Below are positions 1 to 8,090 of a DNA stretch of 64,000 bases, piece after piece; the stretch's first letter is position 1; every line of letters starts with the position of its first letter. Below the pieces are notes generated by a model that saw only the letters and a program-made list of their open reading frames with translations, searched no databases and was not told where the DNA came from. A program made the position numbers and the translations under genes. This stretch comes from Alphaproteobacteria bacterium (lineage in GTDB: Bacteria; Pseudomonadota; Alphaproteobacteria; Reyranellales; Reyranellaceae), in assembly GCA_017307275.1 (NCBI GenBank), contig JAFKFK010000011.1, positions 140,011-204,010 on the forward strand. The letters run 5' to 3'.

Positions 1-361
1 GCAGGGCGATCGTGGCGCCGCGCGATCCCGACCAGGAAAGGCCGGTCCCGGCCAGAAGCTGTTGCAGGGCGGCGTCGATCGTCATCGTCCCCTGCACGCC
101 TGGCGTGGAGACGCCCCGCACCAGCGCAGCATCGGCGGTGATCTGCCGGCCGGACTGCTGGCCAAACATCGGCAAAGCGCTGGCGAGTGGTTGAGGGGGG
201 ATGTTGAAGGTGCGTGTGTTCGCCGCCTGCGCCATCATCTGCGCCGAAGGTGGCGGCTCCTGCGCCTGAGTTGTCGCCGTAGTTGCCGCCAACGCGGCCA
301 GAAGCGTCGACGCTCCCGCAACTGCGCGGAAGCGCACCGCTCGAATGCGCATCTTCGTCAC
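1..361 (-). CDS. TonB-dependent outer-membrane receptor, N-terminal part (runs off the left edge)
   Basis: Only the first 120 or so residues are inside the window. They show a signal peptide (Ala/Thr-rich core ending near TTATTQAQ) followed by an STN (secretin/TonB short N-terminal) domain: FNIPPQPLASAL, then GRQITADAALV, then a TIDAALQQLLAGTGLSW segment. This is the FecA/FpvA-type signalling extension that contacts FecR in the periplasm. The gene lies 133 nt downstream of the fecR-like gene on the same strand, the standard order sigma factor-FecR-receptor. I chose the GTG at 361 because GGAG sits 6 nt before it; an in-frame ATG at 373 is the alternative. The ligand, probably a ferric siderophore or heme, cannot be read from this part. 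Confidence 0.85.
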   Translation of the reverse strand, partial: MTKMRIRAVRFRAVAGASTLLAALAATTATTQAQEPPPSAQMMAQAANTRTFNIPPQPLASALPMFGQQSGRQITADAALVRGVSTPGVQGTMTIDAALQQLLAGTGLSWSGSRGATIAL

Positions 362-494
362 GCCAGACTCCATTCCCCAAGACTCAGAGCTGGCGCGATA
401 CGGCGGCGGCTCGCCTGGGAAAGGCGTCGCGTTGCTGCTCCCTTATCGATGCAACGACGTGGCTGAGTGAAATTCTAAAAATTCTTCGCAGCCT

Positions 495-1508
495 CTACGA
501 ACCGGAGATCACGAGCACCCATGGCGTGACGCGGCGTACTTCCGCGCCGTGAGCGCGCGCCATCCCGCGCAGGGCTTCCTCGGGGTCATCGAGATTGTAG
601 GCGCCCGTTATGCGCAGATCGCCGAGCGCGTCGTCGGTCAGGATGATGGCGCCTCGCCAATAACGGCGAAGCTCGTCGACGGCGTCCCGCAGGCTTCGGT
701 CCTGGGCCAAGAGCTGGCCCTGTCGCCAGCCGGCGATCAAATGGGGAGGTTCGTCGGCACGACGGATCTCGCCTTTGCGCGCGACTTTCACGGACTGGCC
801 AGCTTCTAGTCGTTCGGTGGCGGTGAAAGCGCCCTCCGAAGCGCCAACCTGTACGATGCCCTCCTGCACGGCGACGCTGACGCTGCCCGTTTCCCAACGC
901 ACGTCGAAGCTGGTGCCAACCACCAGGGCCTGGACGTCGCCCGCGACGACGCGGAACGGGCGGGCCTTGTCGGGTTTGACCTGGAAGAAGGCCTCGCCCT
1001 GCAGCAGCCGCACGCGCCGTTCGCCAGCCTCGTAGGAAACCGCGATGGCGCTGGCAGGGGCCAGTGTCACCTCGCTGCCATCCTGCAATTCGAGATGACG
1101 CAGTGCCGCCGTGCCGGTCGTGTAGTCGGACCGGAGCTGCACGAGCGCCACAGGCGCGGCGACGAAAGCGAATGCCGCGGCGACAGCCATCCCCATCGTG
1201 GCGAGCAGCCAGCGTCGCTTCAGTGCCTCGATTATCCCCACAGCCGAGGCGGTGGGTGTGCGTATCGTTCCGCGTCGTCGGTCCACGAAAGGGAGCCACT
1301 TGTCGGCGTGAACCGGCGTCATCGTGGCAACCATGCCGGAGACATGACGAGTCGCCACCCATGCCATCTCATTCAACGGGCTCGCTGCGCGCCAGACCTC
1401 GAAACGACGGCGCAGATCGTCGTCGTCAGGCTCCTCCTGCAGCAGGATGAGCCACTCGGTCGCCTCTCGCGAGGCGAGCTGCCGTGCCTGGTCCGCCGTG
1501 TCCTCCAT
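495..1508 (-). CDS. FecR-type anti-sigma factor/regulator
   Basis: A 337-residue inner-membrane protein that relays the state of the TonB receptor to its partner sigma factor. The N-terminus (EDTADQARQLASREATEW...) matches the cytoplasmic DUF4880 region of FecR proteins. One membrane segment follows (WLLATMGMAVAAAFAFVAAP), then the periplasmic FecR domain (LELQDGSEVTLAPASAI, GEAFFQV, FRVVAGDVQALVVGTSFDV). A C-terminal STN-like region follows (DLRITGAYNLDDPEEALRGMA). The ATG at 1508 has a GAGGA ribosome site five bases upstream and gives the usual FecR length; an upstream ATG at 1595 would overlap the sigma gene but adds 29 residues unlike the family. Probably cotranscribed with the sigma gene. 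Confidence 0.9.
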   Translation of the reverse strand: MEDTADQARQLASREATEWLILLQEEPDDDDLRRRFEVWRAASPLNEMAWVATRHVSGMVATMTPVHADKWLPFVDRRRGTIRTPTASAVGIIEALKRRWLLATMGMAVAAAFAFVAAPVALVQLRSDYTTGTAALRHLELQDGSEVTLAPASAIAVSYEAGERRVRLLQGEAFFQVKPDKARPFRVVAGDVQALVVGTSFDVRWETGSVSVAVQEGIVQVGASEGAFTATERLEAGQSVKVARKGEIRRADEPPHLIAGWRQGQLLAQDRSLRDAVDELRRYWRGAIILTDDALGDLRITGAYNLDDPEEALRGMARAHGAEVRRVTPWVLVISGS

Positions 1509-1585
1509 CCCCTTCCTCTTCACGCCTTTTTCAGGCGGAGTCCTACCTTGGTAACGATCCAGTCGCCCAAGATTCCAAAAATAGT

Positions 1586-2092
1586 TCAGGGCCATCCCAG
1601 GCGGTGTTTGCAGTGCTGCAGCGCATCCGTCACCAAGACCTGGGCCAGTGGCAGGGAGATGCCAAGGAAGGCCGCAATCTCCCGCAGCTTGCAGCCGCCG
1701 AATCGATGCATTTCGAAGGCAATGCGTGTCCGCTCCGGCAGCTCGGCCAAAGCCTCGTCGAGCAGGCGCAGTTCATCGCGATAGAGGGCTACGGCTTCGG
1801 GCGTCGACGGCCCGTCGCGCGTCGCCGCAGCCGCCACGTCGAGGTCGATCCTGGCGAAGACTTTGTCCTCGCGCGTGCCACGGCGGCGCCCGTCGACCGC
1901 CAGGTTGCGCACGATGCGGTAGAGGTAGGCGAGCGGCTCGCCGAGCAGCCGCTGCCGTGCGACCTCGTCGAAGCGCAGCCACGCTTCCTGGACCAGATCC
2001 TCCGCCTGCGCACGCGAGCCCACGATGCCGGTGGCGTAGTCGACCAGCGATCGGCGGTGCGCGATGAACAGGGATGTGGTGTCGAAGGACAA
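1586..2092 (-). CDS. ECF sigma factor, FecI-like
   Basis: A 168-residue RNA polymerase sigma factor with region 2 (LVDYATGIVGSRAQAEDLVQEAWLRF, then YLYRIVRNLAVDGRR) and region 4 (LPERTRIAFEMHRFGGCKLREIAAFLGISLPLAQVLVTDAL). This is the arrangement of the iron-starvation FecI group. In this class the sigma factor directs transcription of the receptor gene when FecR signals that the outer-membrane receptor is loaded. The only start that keeps region 2 complete is a TTG at 2092, since a stop codon lies five codons upstream. A perfect inverted repeat at 2112-2132 lies just ahead of the gene and may be its iron-dependent operator. Confidence 0.9.
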   Translation of the reverse strand: MSFDTTSLFIAHRRSLVDYATGIVGSRAQAEDLVQEAWLRFDEVARQRLLGEPLAYLYRIVRNLAVDGRRRGTREDKVFARIDLDVAAAATRDGPSTPEAVALYRDELRLLDEALAELPERTRIAFEMHRFGGCKLREIAAFLGISLPLAQVLVTDALQHCKHRLGWP

Positions 2093-2111
2093 GGCAAAAG
2101 CACATTACTGA

Positions 2112-2132
2112 AATTGCGAACCGTTCGCAATT
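2112..2132. promoter_or_regulatory. Perfect 9+3+9 inverted repeat, candidate Fur-like operator
   Basis: AATTGCGAA, a 3-nt centre (CCG), then TTCGCAATT. The halves are exact reverse complements. The site is 20 nt upstream of the sigma-factor start and about 120 nt upstream of the divergent solute-receptor gene. TTGCGAA...TTCGCAA resembles Fur boxes described in several proteobacteria, which suits an iron-responsive FecI system. The identification as Fur is inference. Confidence 0.5.
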
Positions 2133-2248
2133 GGGTAGCCGCCGATCTTCGCGAACAGCGAAACCGTAGAGTCCGGCAGTCCTTTGACGTGGCGTAGGAT
2201 TTGCTCGACCCTCGTTACTGACGCGATGCATTCGAAGAGGAGGTCACT

Positions 2249-3841
2249 GTGCAGAGTTTGGTACGCCGAGGTCTGACCACCGCTATCGCAACGCTGGCTG
2301 TAACGTGGCCGCTTGCGGCCATCGCACAAAGCCCGCCGACAACGGTGCGCGCGGTGATGCATTCCGACCTCAAGGTGATCGATCCGATCTGGGTGTCGGC
2401 GCAGATCGCTCGAACCCATGGCTATCTTGTCTACGACACGCTGTTCGCGCTCGACGCCGACATGAAGGTGCAGCCGCAGATGGTCGACAGCTACAAGGTG
2501 AGTGACGACAAACTCACCTACACCTTCGTCCTGCGCGATGGCCTGCAATGGCACGACGGGAAGCCTGTCCTGGCGGCGGACTGCGTTCAGTCGATCAAGC
2601 GTTGGGCCGAGCGCGACGGCGTCGGGCAGCGCCTGATGCAGAGCACCAAGGATCTCGAGGCCGTCGACGACAAGACGTTCCGGCTGACGCTCAAGGAACC
2701 CTATGGCTTTGTCGTCGAGTCGTTCGCCAAGCCCGGCAGCACCGCGCCCTTCATGATGCCCAAGCGCATTGCCGATACGCCGGGCACGCAACAGATTCGC
2801 GACGCGACGGGATCGGGTCCTTTCGTCTTCAAGGCCGACGAATGGAAGCCGGGCGAGAAAGTCGTTTACGTCAAGAACACCAACTACAAGCCTCGCGCCG
2901 AGCCACCCTCCGGCCTGGCCGGCGGCAAGGTGCCCAAAGTCGATCGCATCGAATGGCTCGTGATGCCCGACGTGCAGACTGCGGTGAATGCCCTGCAGAA
3001 CAACGAGATCGACATCATCGAAGCGCTGCCGCCCGATCTTTTGCCGATGCTGCAGACCAACAAGTCGATCGTCTATCAGCGTGGCAAGTATCCCGGCCAG
3101 TACACGTTCCGCATCAACTGGCTGCATCCACCCTTCGATAATCCGAAGATCCGCGAGGCTGCAGGTTACGCCATCGATCAGAAACCCTTCCTCGATGCGC
3201 AGATCGGCGACGAGAAGTTCTACCAGGTGTGCAAAGCATACTTCATCTGTGGCACGCCGCTCGCGACCACCGAAGGCATGGACGGCCGCCTGGAAGGCAA
3301 TGTCGCCAAGGCGCGGGAACTTCTCAAGGAGGCCGGATATGATGGCACGCCGGTCGTGCTGATGCGGACGACCGACCTGCCGGCTCTGGTCAATCTCGCA
3401 CCTGTTGCCAAGGCGCAGCTCGAGAGGGCCGGCTTCAAGGTCGACATGCAATCGGCGGACTGGCAGACCACGGTCAGCCGCACGAACAAGCGGGATGCGC
3501 CGGCCAACGGCGGCTGGAACCTCTTCCTCACGAGCTGGGGCGCGCTCGATTCCTCCAACCCGATCGTCTCGCAAAACCTCAACGCGTCATGTGAGAAGGC
3601 GACTCCCGGCTGGCCCTGTGACAAGAAGTTGGAAGAACTGCGCGACCAGTTCGCCCGGGCGCCCGACCTCGAACAGCAGAAGAAGATCGCGGCGGAGATC
3701 CAGGTTCGCGCCGCGACCTTGGGCACGCATTATCCGCTCGGCGAGTGGTACGGCATGATGGTTCATCGCACCAACACCAAGGGCTGGATGCCCCCGATGA
3801 CGGCAATGCTGTTCTGGAACGCCGAAAAGACCGGACCTTAG
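2249..3841 (+). CDS. ABC transporter substrate-binding protein, family 5 (peptide/nickel type)
   Basis: A 530-residue periplasmic receptor with a signal peptide (positive start, hydrophobic core, cut near LAAIAQ) and the family 5 fold. Visible family segments are LVYDTLFALDADMKVQPQMVDSYKVSDD, TYTFVLRDGLQWHDGKPV and GSGPFVFKADEWKPGEKVVY. The start is GTG at 2249, supported by GAGGAGG six bases upstream. Such proteins deliver oligopeptides, opines or similar solutes to DppBCDF-like permeases, but no permease or ATPase gene is adjacent, so this is an orphan receptor. It is transcribed away from the FecI system and ends 54 nt before the convergent lectin-like gene, with a strong hairpin between them. 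Confidence 0.9.
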   Translation: MQSLVRRGLTTAIATLAVTWPLAAIAQSPPTTVRAVMHSDLKVIDPIWVSAQIARTHGYLVYDTLFALDADMKVQPQMVDSYKVSDDKLTYTFVLRDGLQWHDGKPVLAADCVQSIKRWAERDGVGQRLMQSTKDLEAVDDKTFRLTLKEPYGFVVESFAKPGSTAPFMMPKRIADTPGTQQIRDATGSGPFVFKADEWKPGEKVVYVKNTNYKPRAEPPSGLAGGKVPKVDRIEWLVMPDVQTAVNALQNNEIDIIEALPPDLLPMLQTNKSIVYQRGKYPGQYTFRINWLHPPFDNPKIREAAGYAIDQKPFLDAQIGDEKFYQVCKAYFICGTPLATTEGMDGRLEGNVAKARELLKEAGYDGTPVVLMRTTDLPALVNLAPVAKAQLERAGFKVDMQSADWQTTVSRTNKRDAPANGGWNLFLTSWGALDSSNPIVSQNLNASCEKATPGWPCDKKLEELRDQFARAPDLEQQKKIAAEIQVRAATLGTHYPLGEWYGMMVHRTNTKGWMPPMTAMLFWNAEKTGP

Positions 3842-3859
3842 TATTCTAGGGAAAGGTGG

Positions 3860-3887
3860 TTGCGGCGTCGGTCACCCGACGCCGCAA
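3860..3887. terminator. Strong hairpin between convergent genes
   Basis: TTGCGGCGTCGG and CCGACGCCGCAA pair perfectly (12 bp) around a 4-nt loop (TCAC). The hairpin lies between the stop of the receptor gene (+) and the stop of the lectin-like gene (-). Neither side has a long T run, so termination strength is uncertain, but position and stem favour a bidirectional terminator. Confidence 0.6.
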
Positions 3888-3895
3888 GGCTTCGT

Positions 3896-4570
3896 TCAGT
3901 TCGCCGCAAAGCAGTAGAGCAGGCCGGCGCCACCGGTGGCCACGAGCGAGGCTGCGTCGCAGGCCCGCGACGGGTGCGAGGTATTCCACGACTTGGACGG
4001 TTCGTCGTCGCGCAGGCCCATGCGGTCGACATGACCGACCATGGCGTTGCCTTCGCCGCTCTTGGTCCAGTTCCCGCACGTCATGTCCTTGTCGGGCGGA
4101 AACGCAGTCCCGTTGGCTTGCGTGCCGGTCAGAATGTCGTGTTGGTTCACGGTGTAGAGCCGGCTCGGGATCAGGCGGCCGGTTTCGGCGACGGCAGTCT
4201 CGGCGCTGATCTTGTTGTTGGGGGAGTGCAGATCGTCGACGTTGGCGGCGACCTGAACGCCTCTGGGGTTGGTCCAGGGCCCTTTGCCGATGCGATCGCG
4301 GGCATTGACCGCCGTCGCGCCGCCCACCGCCTGGGTGCTGAGATAGGCGCGCCAGGTCTTGGTGCCGGCGCCGGCCTTGGCGGCTAGCGTCTGGCAGTGG
4401 CGATCCGCGCCCTCCAGGCCGCCATAGTTGGCGCCTTGCGGCCCGCCGATGCTGGTGACGAAAAAGGTCATCTCGGGAAACTGCGGCGGTGGTTGCTGGG
4501 CGTAGGCTGTTGCCGTCAGCATCATTGTCGTTGCGGCAATCCCTGCCAGCGCCTGTCTGGTAAGCGTCAT
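3896..4570 (-). CDS. Secreted lectin-like protein
   Basis: A 224-residue exported protein. The ATG at 4570 is preceded by GGGGAGAG and opens a clean signal peptide (MTLTRQALAGIAATTMML...AYAQQ). The mature part begins FFVTSIGGPQGANYGGLEGADRHCQTL and contains KTWRAYLST, NARDRIGKGPW and a C-terminal ACDAASLVATGGAGLLYCF. This pattern occurs in small bacterial proteins usually annotated as lectins with a C-type-lectin or endostatin-like fold. Four cysteines in the mature part could form two disulfides. The ligand is unknown. It is a single-gene unit facing the upstream receptor gene. The fold call is from memory of the family, not from a computed match. Confidence 0.65.
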   Translation of the reverse strand: MTLTRQALAGIAATTMMLTATAYAQQPPPQFPEMTFFVTSIGGPQGANYGGLEGADRHCQTLAAKAGAGTKTWRAYLSTQAVGGATAVNARDRIGKGPWTNPRGVQVAANVDDLHSPNNKISAETAVAETGRLIPSRLYTVNQHDILTGTQANGTAFPPDKDMTCGNWTKSGEGNAMVGHVDRMGLRDDEPSKSWNTSHPSRACDAASLVATGGAGLLYCFAAN

Positions 4571-5183
4571 CGTTCTCTCCCCAGGTTCTTGCTTGATTGA
4601 CGCCGTCATCCTCACGTCGCCCAGGGCACAACCCCAAGTCACTTTCCCGTGGGCCGAAGCAGGTTGGTCAAGGAGAGGAGGTGGACTTGCCACGCCGGAG
4701 CCGTGCACGGAACAGGCCGTCGTGCCGCTGAGGTGGAGACTGCGACGCTACTTCCAACGCACATGCGCAAGTGTTGCGCATCAGGATGTCCGTGGCATCG
4801 ATGCGTGCGCCCGCTTCGATGCCTCAACCTTAGAGTGTGCGCCGTTGCCGCCGGCGGGCCGTCATCGCCCTCGCCAAGCGCTGCCTGGTTCTTTCCGATG
4901 CCGATGTTCGGCGTGTACCGGCGGTCAAACCGCGGCGGCCCCGCGTCGTTGTGCCGCCACGGTCCGCGACCTCAAGCAGTTCCTGTGCAACGGCGCCGAA
5001 TGGTCCGGATGTTTGCGGATATTGTCCGCGTGCCATCGCGCAGAATCGTCGTTCTGCGTCGTTCCCTCGCCAAGTCCGCTCGACACTTCACCAAGTCCGC
5101 AATCCAAAGTCTGTGAACAGGCCGACAGTCCTTGTGCAACCTCAAGCCTTTACTCGTTCGATGCCGTAGCGTTTGCTGCGTGG
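4571..5183. other. Non-coding stretch of about 610 bases
   Basis: Open frames cross this stretch but their translations are Arg/Pro/Cys-rich and look like noise. It must hold the promoter of the lectin-like gene (minus) and perhaps of the membrane-protein gene starting at 5184 (plus). I see no RNA gene, tandem repeat or convincing hairpin. Confidence 0.5.
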
Positions 5184-5693
5184 ATGATCTCGCCTCTCAG
5201 TCTGGCGAACGGCCTTACGCTCCTGTTCGCTTTGCTCTGCCTCTGGATGTCGGCATCTCAGTCGCGCGGTGGCATGACCACCTTGGGACGACTGGCATTG
5301 CCGGGCGGGTTTGCGATCATCGCCGCGCTCATGCTCCTGGCGAGTGTCTTCGAGACGAGCGTCTTTCACGATGTCCTTTGGTTGGCAGCTTTCGTCGTCG
5401 GCTCGTTCTTCGGGCGTCGGCGTGGTTGGGCATTGCCGGTGCGCGCCGACAAGGCGACCGGTCTCGTCTGGCTGCCGCGCACGATCGACGGTGTTCTGGT
5501 GTCGCTGTTGTTGGTAGCGGCGATGTCCGTCGATTTTACCTCGGCGTTGGTCGGCGACGTCATCGTCGAGCCGGCATACATCGCGGCGGTCAGTGCCCTC
5601 TGCGGTGGCTTCCTCGGCTATCGTGTTCTCGTGATCGCGCTCCGCAGCATCCGCCCCGGTGGCGGTCCGTCGGAACTTTCCCGCGCGTCGTGA
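5184..5693 (+). CDS. Small polytopic membrane protein of unknown function
   Basis: A 169-residue protein with about four or five hydrophobic segments (LANGLTLLFALLCLWM, LPGGFAIIAALMLLASVF, VLWLAAFVVGSFF, GVLVSLLLVAAM, YIAAVSALCGGFLGYRVLVIAL). It has a polar C-terminal tail. The ATG at 5184 is the first start from which the sequence looks like a membrane protein; upstream in-frame sequence is not protein-like. No good ribosome site is visible, so the exact start is uncertain. Size and topology resemble the small uncharacterised inner-membrane proteins common in alphaproteobacteria. No functional motif is seen. Confidence 0.6.
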   Translation: MISPLSLANGLTLLFALLCLWMSASQSRGGMTTLGRLALPGGFAIIAALMLLASVFETSVFHDVLWLAAFVVGSFFGRRRGWALPVRADKATGLVWLPRTIDGVLVSLLLVAAMSVDFTSALVGDVIVEPAYIAAVSALCGGFLGYRVLVIALRSIRPGGGPSELSRAS

Positions 5694-5746
5694 CTTCCGC
5701 AAACGGCTTCAGCAGTATGATCGGGCACCCACTGAGCAGGTGAACG

Positions 5747-6148
5747 ATGACGTTGAAGGTCGGACGCGTGGATCATCTCGTTTTGAGCTGCCGGGATGTC
5801 GAGGCGACGGCCGCCTGGTATCAACGTGTTCTGGGCATGACCAAGCAGGTCTACGGGCGAGAGCAGCGCATCGCGCTCTTCTTCGGCAACCAGAAGATCA
5901 ATGTTCGCCCCACCGGCGATGAGAGCTGGGTGACGTCCAAGGTCGACACGCCTGGCGCGCTCGATCTGTGCTTCGTGACATCGTCGACGCCGGCCGAGAC
6001 GGTTGCCCATTTCAAGGCGTGCGGCGTGAAGGTTGTCGAAGGTCCGACAACCCGCTCCGGTGCGTTGGGGGCGTTTGTGTCCGTCTACTGTCACGACCCC
6101 GAGGGTAATCTGATCGAAGTCTCGTCTTACCCTGAGACTTCGAGCTAG
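5747..6148 (+). CDS. VOC-family (glyoxalase/bleomycin-resistance fold) protein
   Basis: A 133-residue protein with the paired beta-alpha-beta-beta-beta modules of the vicinal oxygen chelate superfamily: VDHLVLSCRDVEATAAWYQRVLGM at the start and FVSVYCHDPEGNLIEVSSY at the end. The likely metal ligands are His in VDHLVL, His in the YCHDPEG strand and Glu in NLIEV. Family members include glyoxalases, dioxygenases and antibiotic-binding proteins; the substrate cannot be assigned. Its TAG stop shares the sequence CTAG with the stop of the convergent amidase gene. Confidence 0.85.
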   Translation: MTLKVGRVDHLVLSCRDVEATAAWYQRVLGMTKQVYGREQRIALFFGNQKINVRPTGDESWVTSKVDTPGALDLCFVTSSTPAETVAHFKACGVKVVEGPTTRSGALGAFVSVYCHDPEGNLIEVSSYPETSS

Positions 6149-7566
6149 AGCCCCTTCAACGTCTCCACGACCTTCGCCTGCGGCCACGTCCAGCCGCTCG
6201 CGCTTTCGTAGGCGCGCATGGCTTGCAGGACGACGTGATCGGCGCGTGGTGCACCGATGATCTGAAGGCCGACCGGCAGCCCGGCCTTGGTGAGGCCCGC
6301 CGGCATCGATGCGGCAGGTTGGCCGGTGAGGTTGCACGGCAAGGTGTAGGGCGCGCCCTTGGTCCAGCGGGGAAACGCTTCGGAATTATAGAGCGTCTCG
6401 ACCGGCGGTCCTGCTGTCGGCGCAATCGGTGCCAGCAGCAGATCGTACTTGCGGTGCCAAAGGGCGAGGTCGCGCGCCAGCTTGCTCTTGGCCTCGTAGC
6501 TCTTGGCATAGTCGGCGAGTGTGATGGCGAGCCCCTTTTCTGCGGCAGCACGGAAGCCGGGATCGAGCTTGCCGTGAAGCTGCGTCGGGATCTGGCGGAA
6601 GCGGGTCGCAAAGCTGCCGATCCACAGCGGCTCGAACGACAACTGCAACGGATCGATCAACGGACCGACATCCTCGACGTGCGCGCCGAGTTCCTCGAAA
6701 CGCTTCGCTGCCGCGGCAACGAGGTCGCGGACTTCGGGGTCGGCCTTCACATGGCCGAAGTCGAGGCTGAGGCCGATCTTCCAACCCCGCACGCCGGCGT
6801 CGAGGCCGACTGTATAATCGCGCGGCTCGGCCGGCAGCGATCTCCAGTCGCGCGCATCCGGGCCCGCGGTGATGTTCAGCGCCATGGCCGTGTCGAGCAC
6901 GGTGCGCGACAGCACGCCCTGGCTGATCACGTCGGCGAAGGGCGCATCGGCAGGATATTGCGGGATGCGTCCGAACGACGGCTTGAGACCGACCAGGCCA
7001 GTATGGCCGGCGGGTATGCGGATCGAGCCGCCGCCATCGTTGCCGTGATTGAACGGATTGATGCCGGCCGCCGTGAGCGAGGAGGCGCCGCCCGACGAAC
7101 CGCCCGGCGAGTGCTTCAGATTCCACGGACTGCGGGTCGTGCCCTGGAGCGGCGAGTCGGTCAGCGCCTTCCAGCCGAACTCCGGCGTGGCGGTCTTTCC
7201 CAGTAAAATCATGCCGCCTGACTGCAACCTTTCGACGACCGGCGCGCTTTCCTTCACCGGCGTTTCGTCGGTGGCGTGCGAGCCGTAACGCGTCGGCCAG
7301 CCTTTCACGTTGGTGGTGTCCTTGATGGTCGTCGGGATGCCATCAAAGGGAGAAAGGGGCTGATTCTGCTGCCAACGCGCTTCCGAAGCGGCCGCTGCAG
7401 CCTTGGCGCCGGCTTCGTCGATCATGACGAAGGCGTTGAGATGAGGTTGCAGCTTCGCTGCACGAATGAGCATTGCGTCGACGACCTCAACGGGTGAGGC
7501 CTCTCGACGCTGATAAAGTTTTGAGAGTTCCGCTGCGGAAAGCCAGTCAAATGATCGTTCAGACAT
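6145..7566 (-). CDS. Amidase (amidase-signature family)
   Basis: A 473-residue serine hydrolase that cleaves carboxamides. The amidase-signature triad is visible: Lys82 in PTTIKDTTNVKG, the cis-Ser in SPGGSSGGA (about residue 157) and the nucleophile Ser181 in DGGGSIRIPAG. Length and motif spacing are normal for the family. There is no signal peptide, so it should be cytoplasmic. Its stop overlaps that of the convergent VOC gene by 3 nt. The natural substrate is not evident from the sequence; GatA is less likely because no gatB or gatC is nearby. Confidence 0.9.
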   Translation of the reverse strand: MSERSFDWLSAAELSKLYQRREASPVEVVDAMLIRAAKLQPHLNAFVMIDEAGAKAAAAASEARWQQNQPLSPFDGIPTTIKDTTNVKGWPTRYGSHATDETPVKESAPVVERLQSGGMILLGKTATPEFGWKALTDSPLQGTTRSPWNLKHSPGGSSGGASSLTAAGINPFNHGNDGGGSIRIPAGHTGLVGLKPSFGRIPQYPADAPFADVISQGVLSRTVLDTAMALNITAGPDARDWRSLPAEPRDYTVGLDAGVRGWKIGLSLDFGHVKADPEVRDLVAAAAKRFEELGAHVEDVGPLIDPLQLSFEPLWIGSFATRFRQIPTQLHGKLDPGFRAAAEKGLAITLADYAKSYEAKSKLARDLALWHRKYDLLLAPIAPTAGPPVETLYNSEAFPRWTKGAPYTLPCNLTGQPAASMPAGLTKAGLPVGLQIIGAPRADHVVLQAMRAYESASGWTWPQAKVVETLKGL

Positions 7567-7673
7567 GCGTATTTGGTCGGTTCTCGACGAAGTGAGGATG
7601 TTTCAAATTAAGGGTGCTTACGCAGTGTCGACTCTGATTTCTCGCAAGTCGAGAGCGTATTGGAGAGCGCGTG

Positions 7674-7982
7674 ATGGAAACGATTACTGCTCTGGTCGCG
7701 GCCGGAGCCGCCCTCGGGCTTAGTTATATGATTGGCCGATCGCTTACGGCCTCAATGCTTCTCGTCGCCCTCGGCGGCTTTGCGAGTGGCCTGGGTTTCG
7801 CCATCCTGTTCTTCGTTCTCACGGTGACCATCGGCCATCTCGTGCCGGGTGTCTTCGAGCCGTGGTTCGTCGGTGTTCACTTCATCGGGCTTGCTGTCCT
7901 TGGACCGATCCTCGGCGCAGCGATTGCGACCCTCGCGCATCGTCACGTCGAGCGTGTCGATGCGGCCCGCCTGCCTTTCTAA
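7674..7982 (+). CDS. Small hydrophobic membrane protein of unknown function
   Basis: A 102-residue protein with three probable membrane segments (ITALVAAGAALGLSYMIG, SMLLVALGGFASGLGFAILFFVLTVTIGHLV, FIGLAVLGPILGAAIATLA). The ATG at 7674 has GGAG eight bases upstream; a GTG at 7671 is an alternative. No recognised motif. It is a single gene, divergent from the amidase gene, with the stop codon lying inside a series of alternating inverted repeats. Confidence 0.6.
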   Translation: METITALVAAGAALGLSYMIGRSLTASMLLVALGGFASGLGFAILFFVLTVTIGHLVPGVFEPWFVGVHFIGLAVLGPILGAAIATLAHRHVERVDAARLPF

Positions 7983-8016
7983 GGCAGGCACTCCCGGCCT
8001 GCCGTTCGCGGCAGGC
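7969..8016. terminator. Four alternating 7-mers forming competing hairpins
   Basis: GCCTGCC (7969-7975), GGCAGGC (7983-7989), GCCTGCC (7997-8003) and GGCAGGC (8010-8016) alternate in strand, so each copy can pair with either neighbour. Loops are 6 or 7 nt. The array overlaps the stop of the small membrane protein and precedes the hydrolase gene. It probably terminates the upstream transcript, although no T run follows. Confidence 0.5.
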
Positions 8017-8090
8017 ATTCTAACACTCGAAATCCGCATCTTTCCCGCACCCGTCCGGCGACGCTAAGCTCGCGCCAAAGGGGAGGGACC

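Noticed and set aside
6145..6148. Shared CTAG at the stops of two convergent genes as a regulatory element
   Set aside because: It is a simple consequence of converging TAG codons on a self-complementary tetramer.
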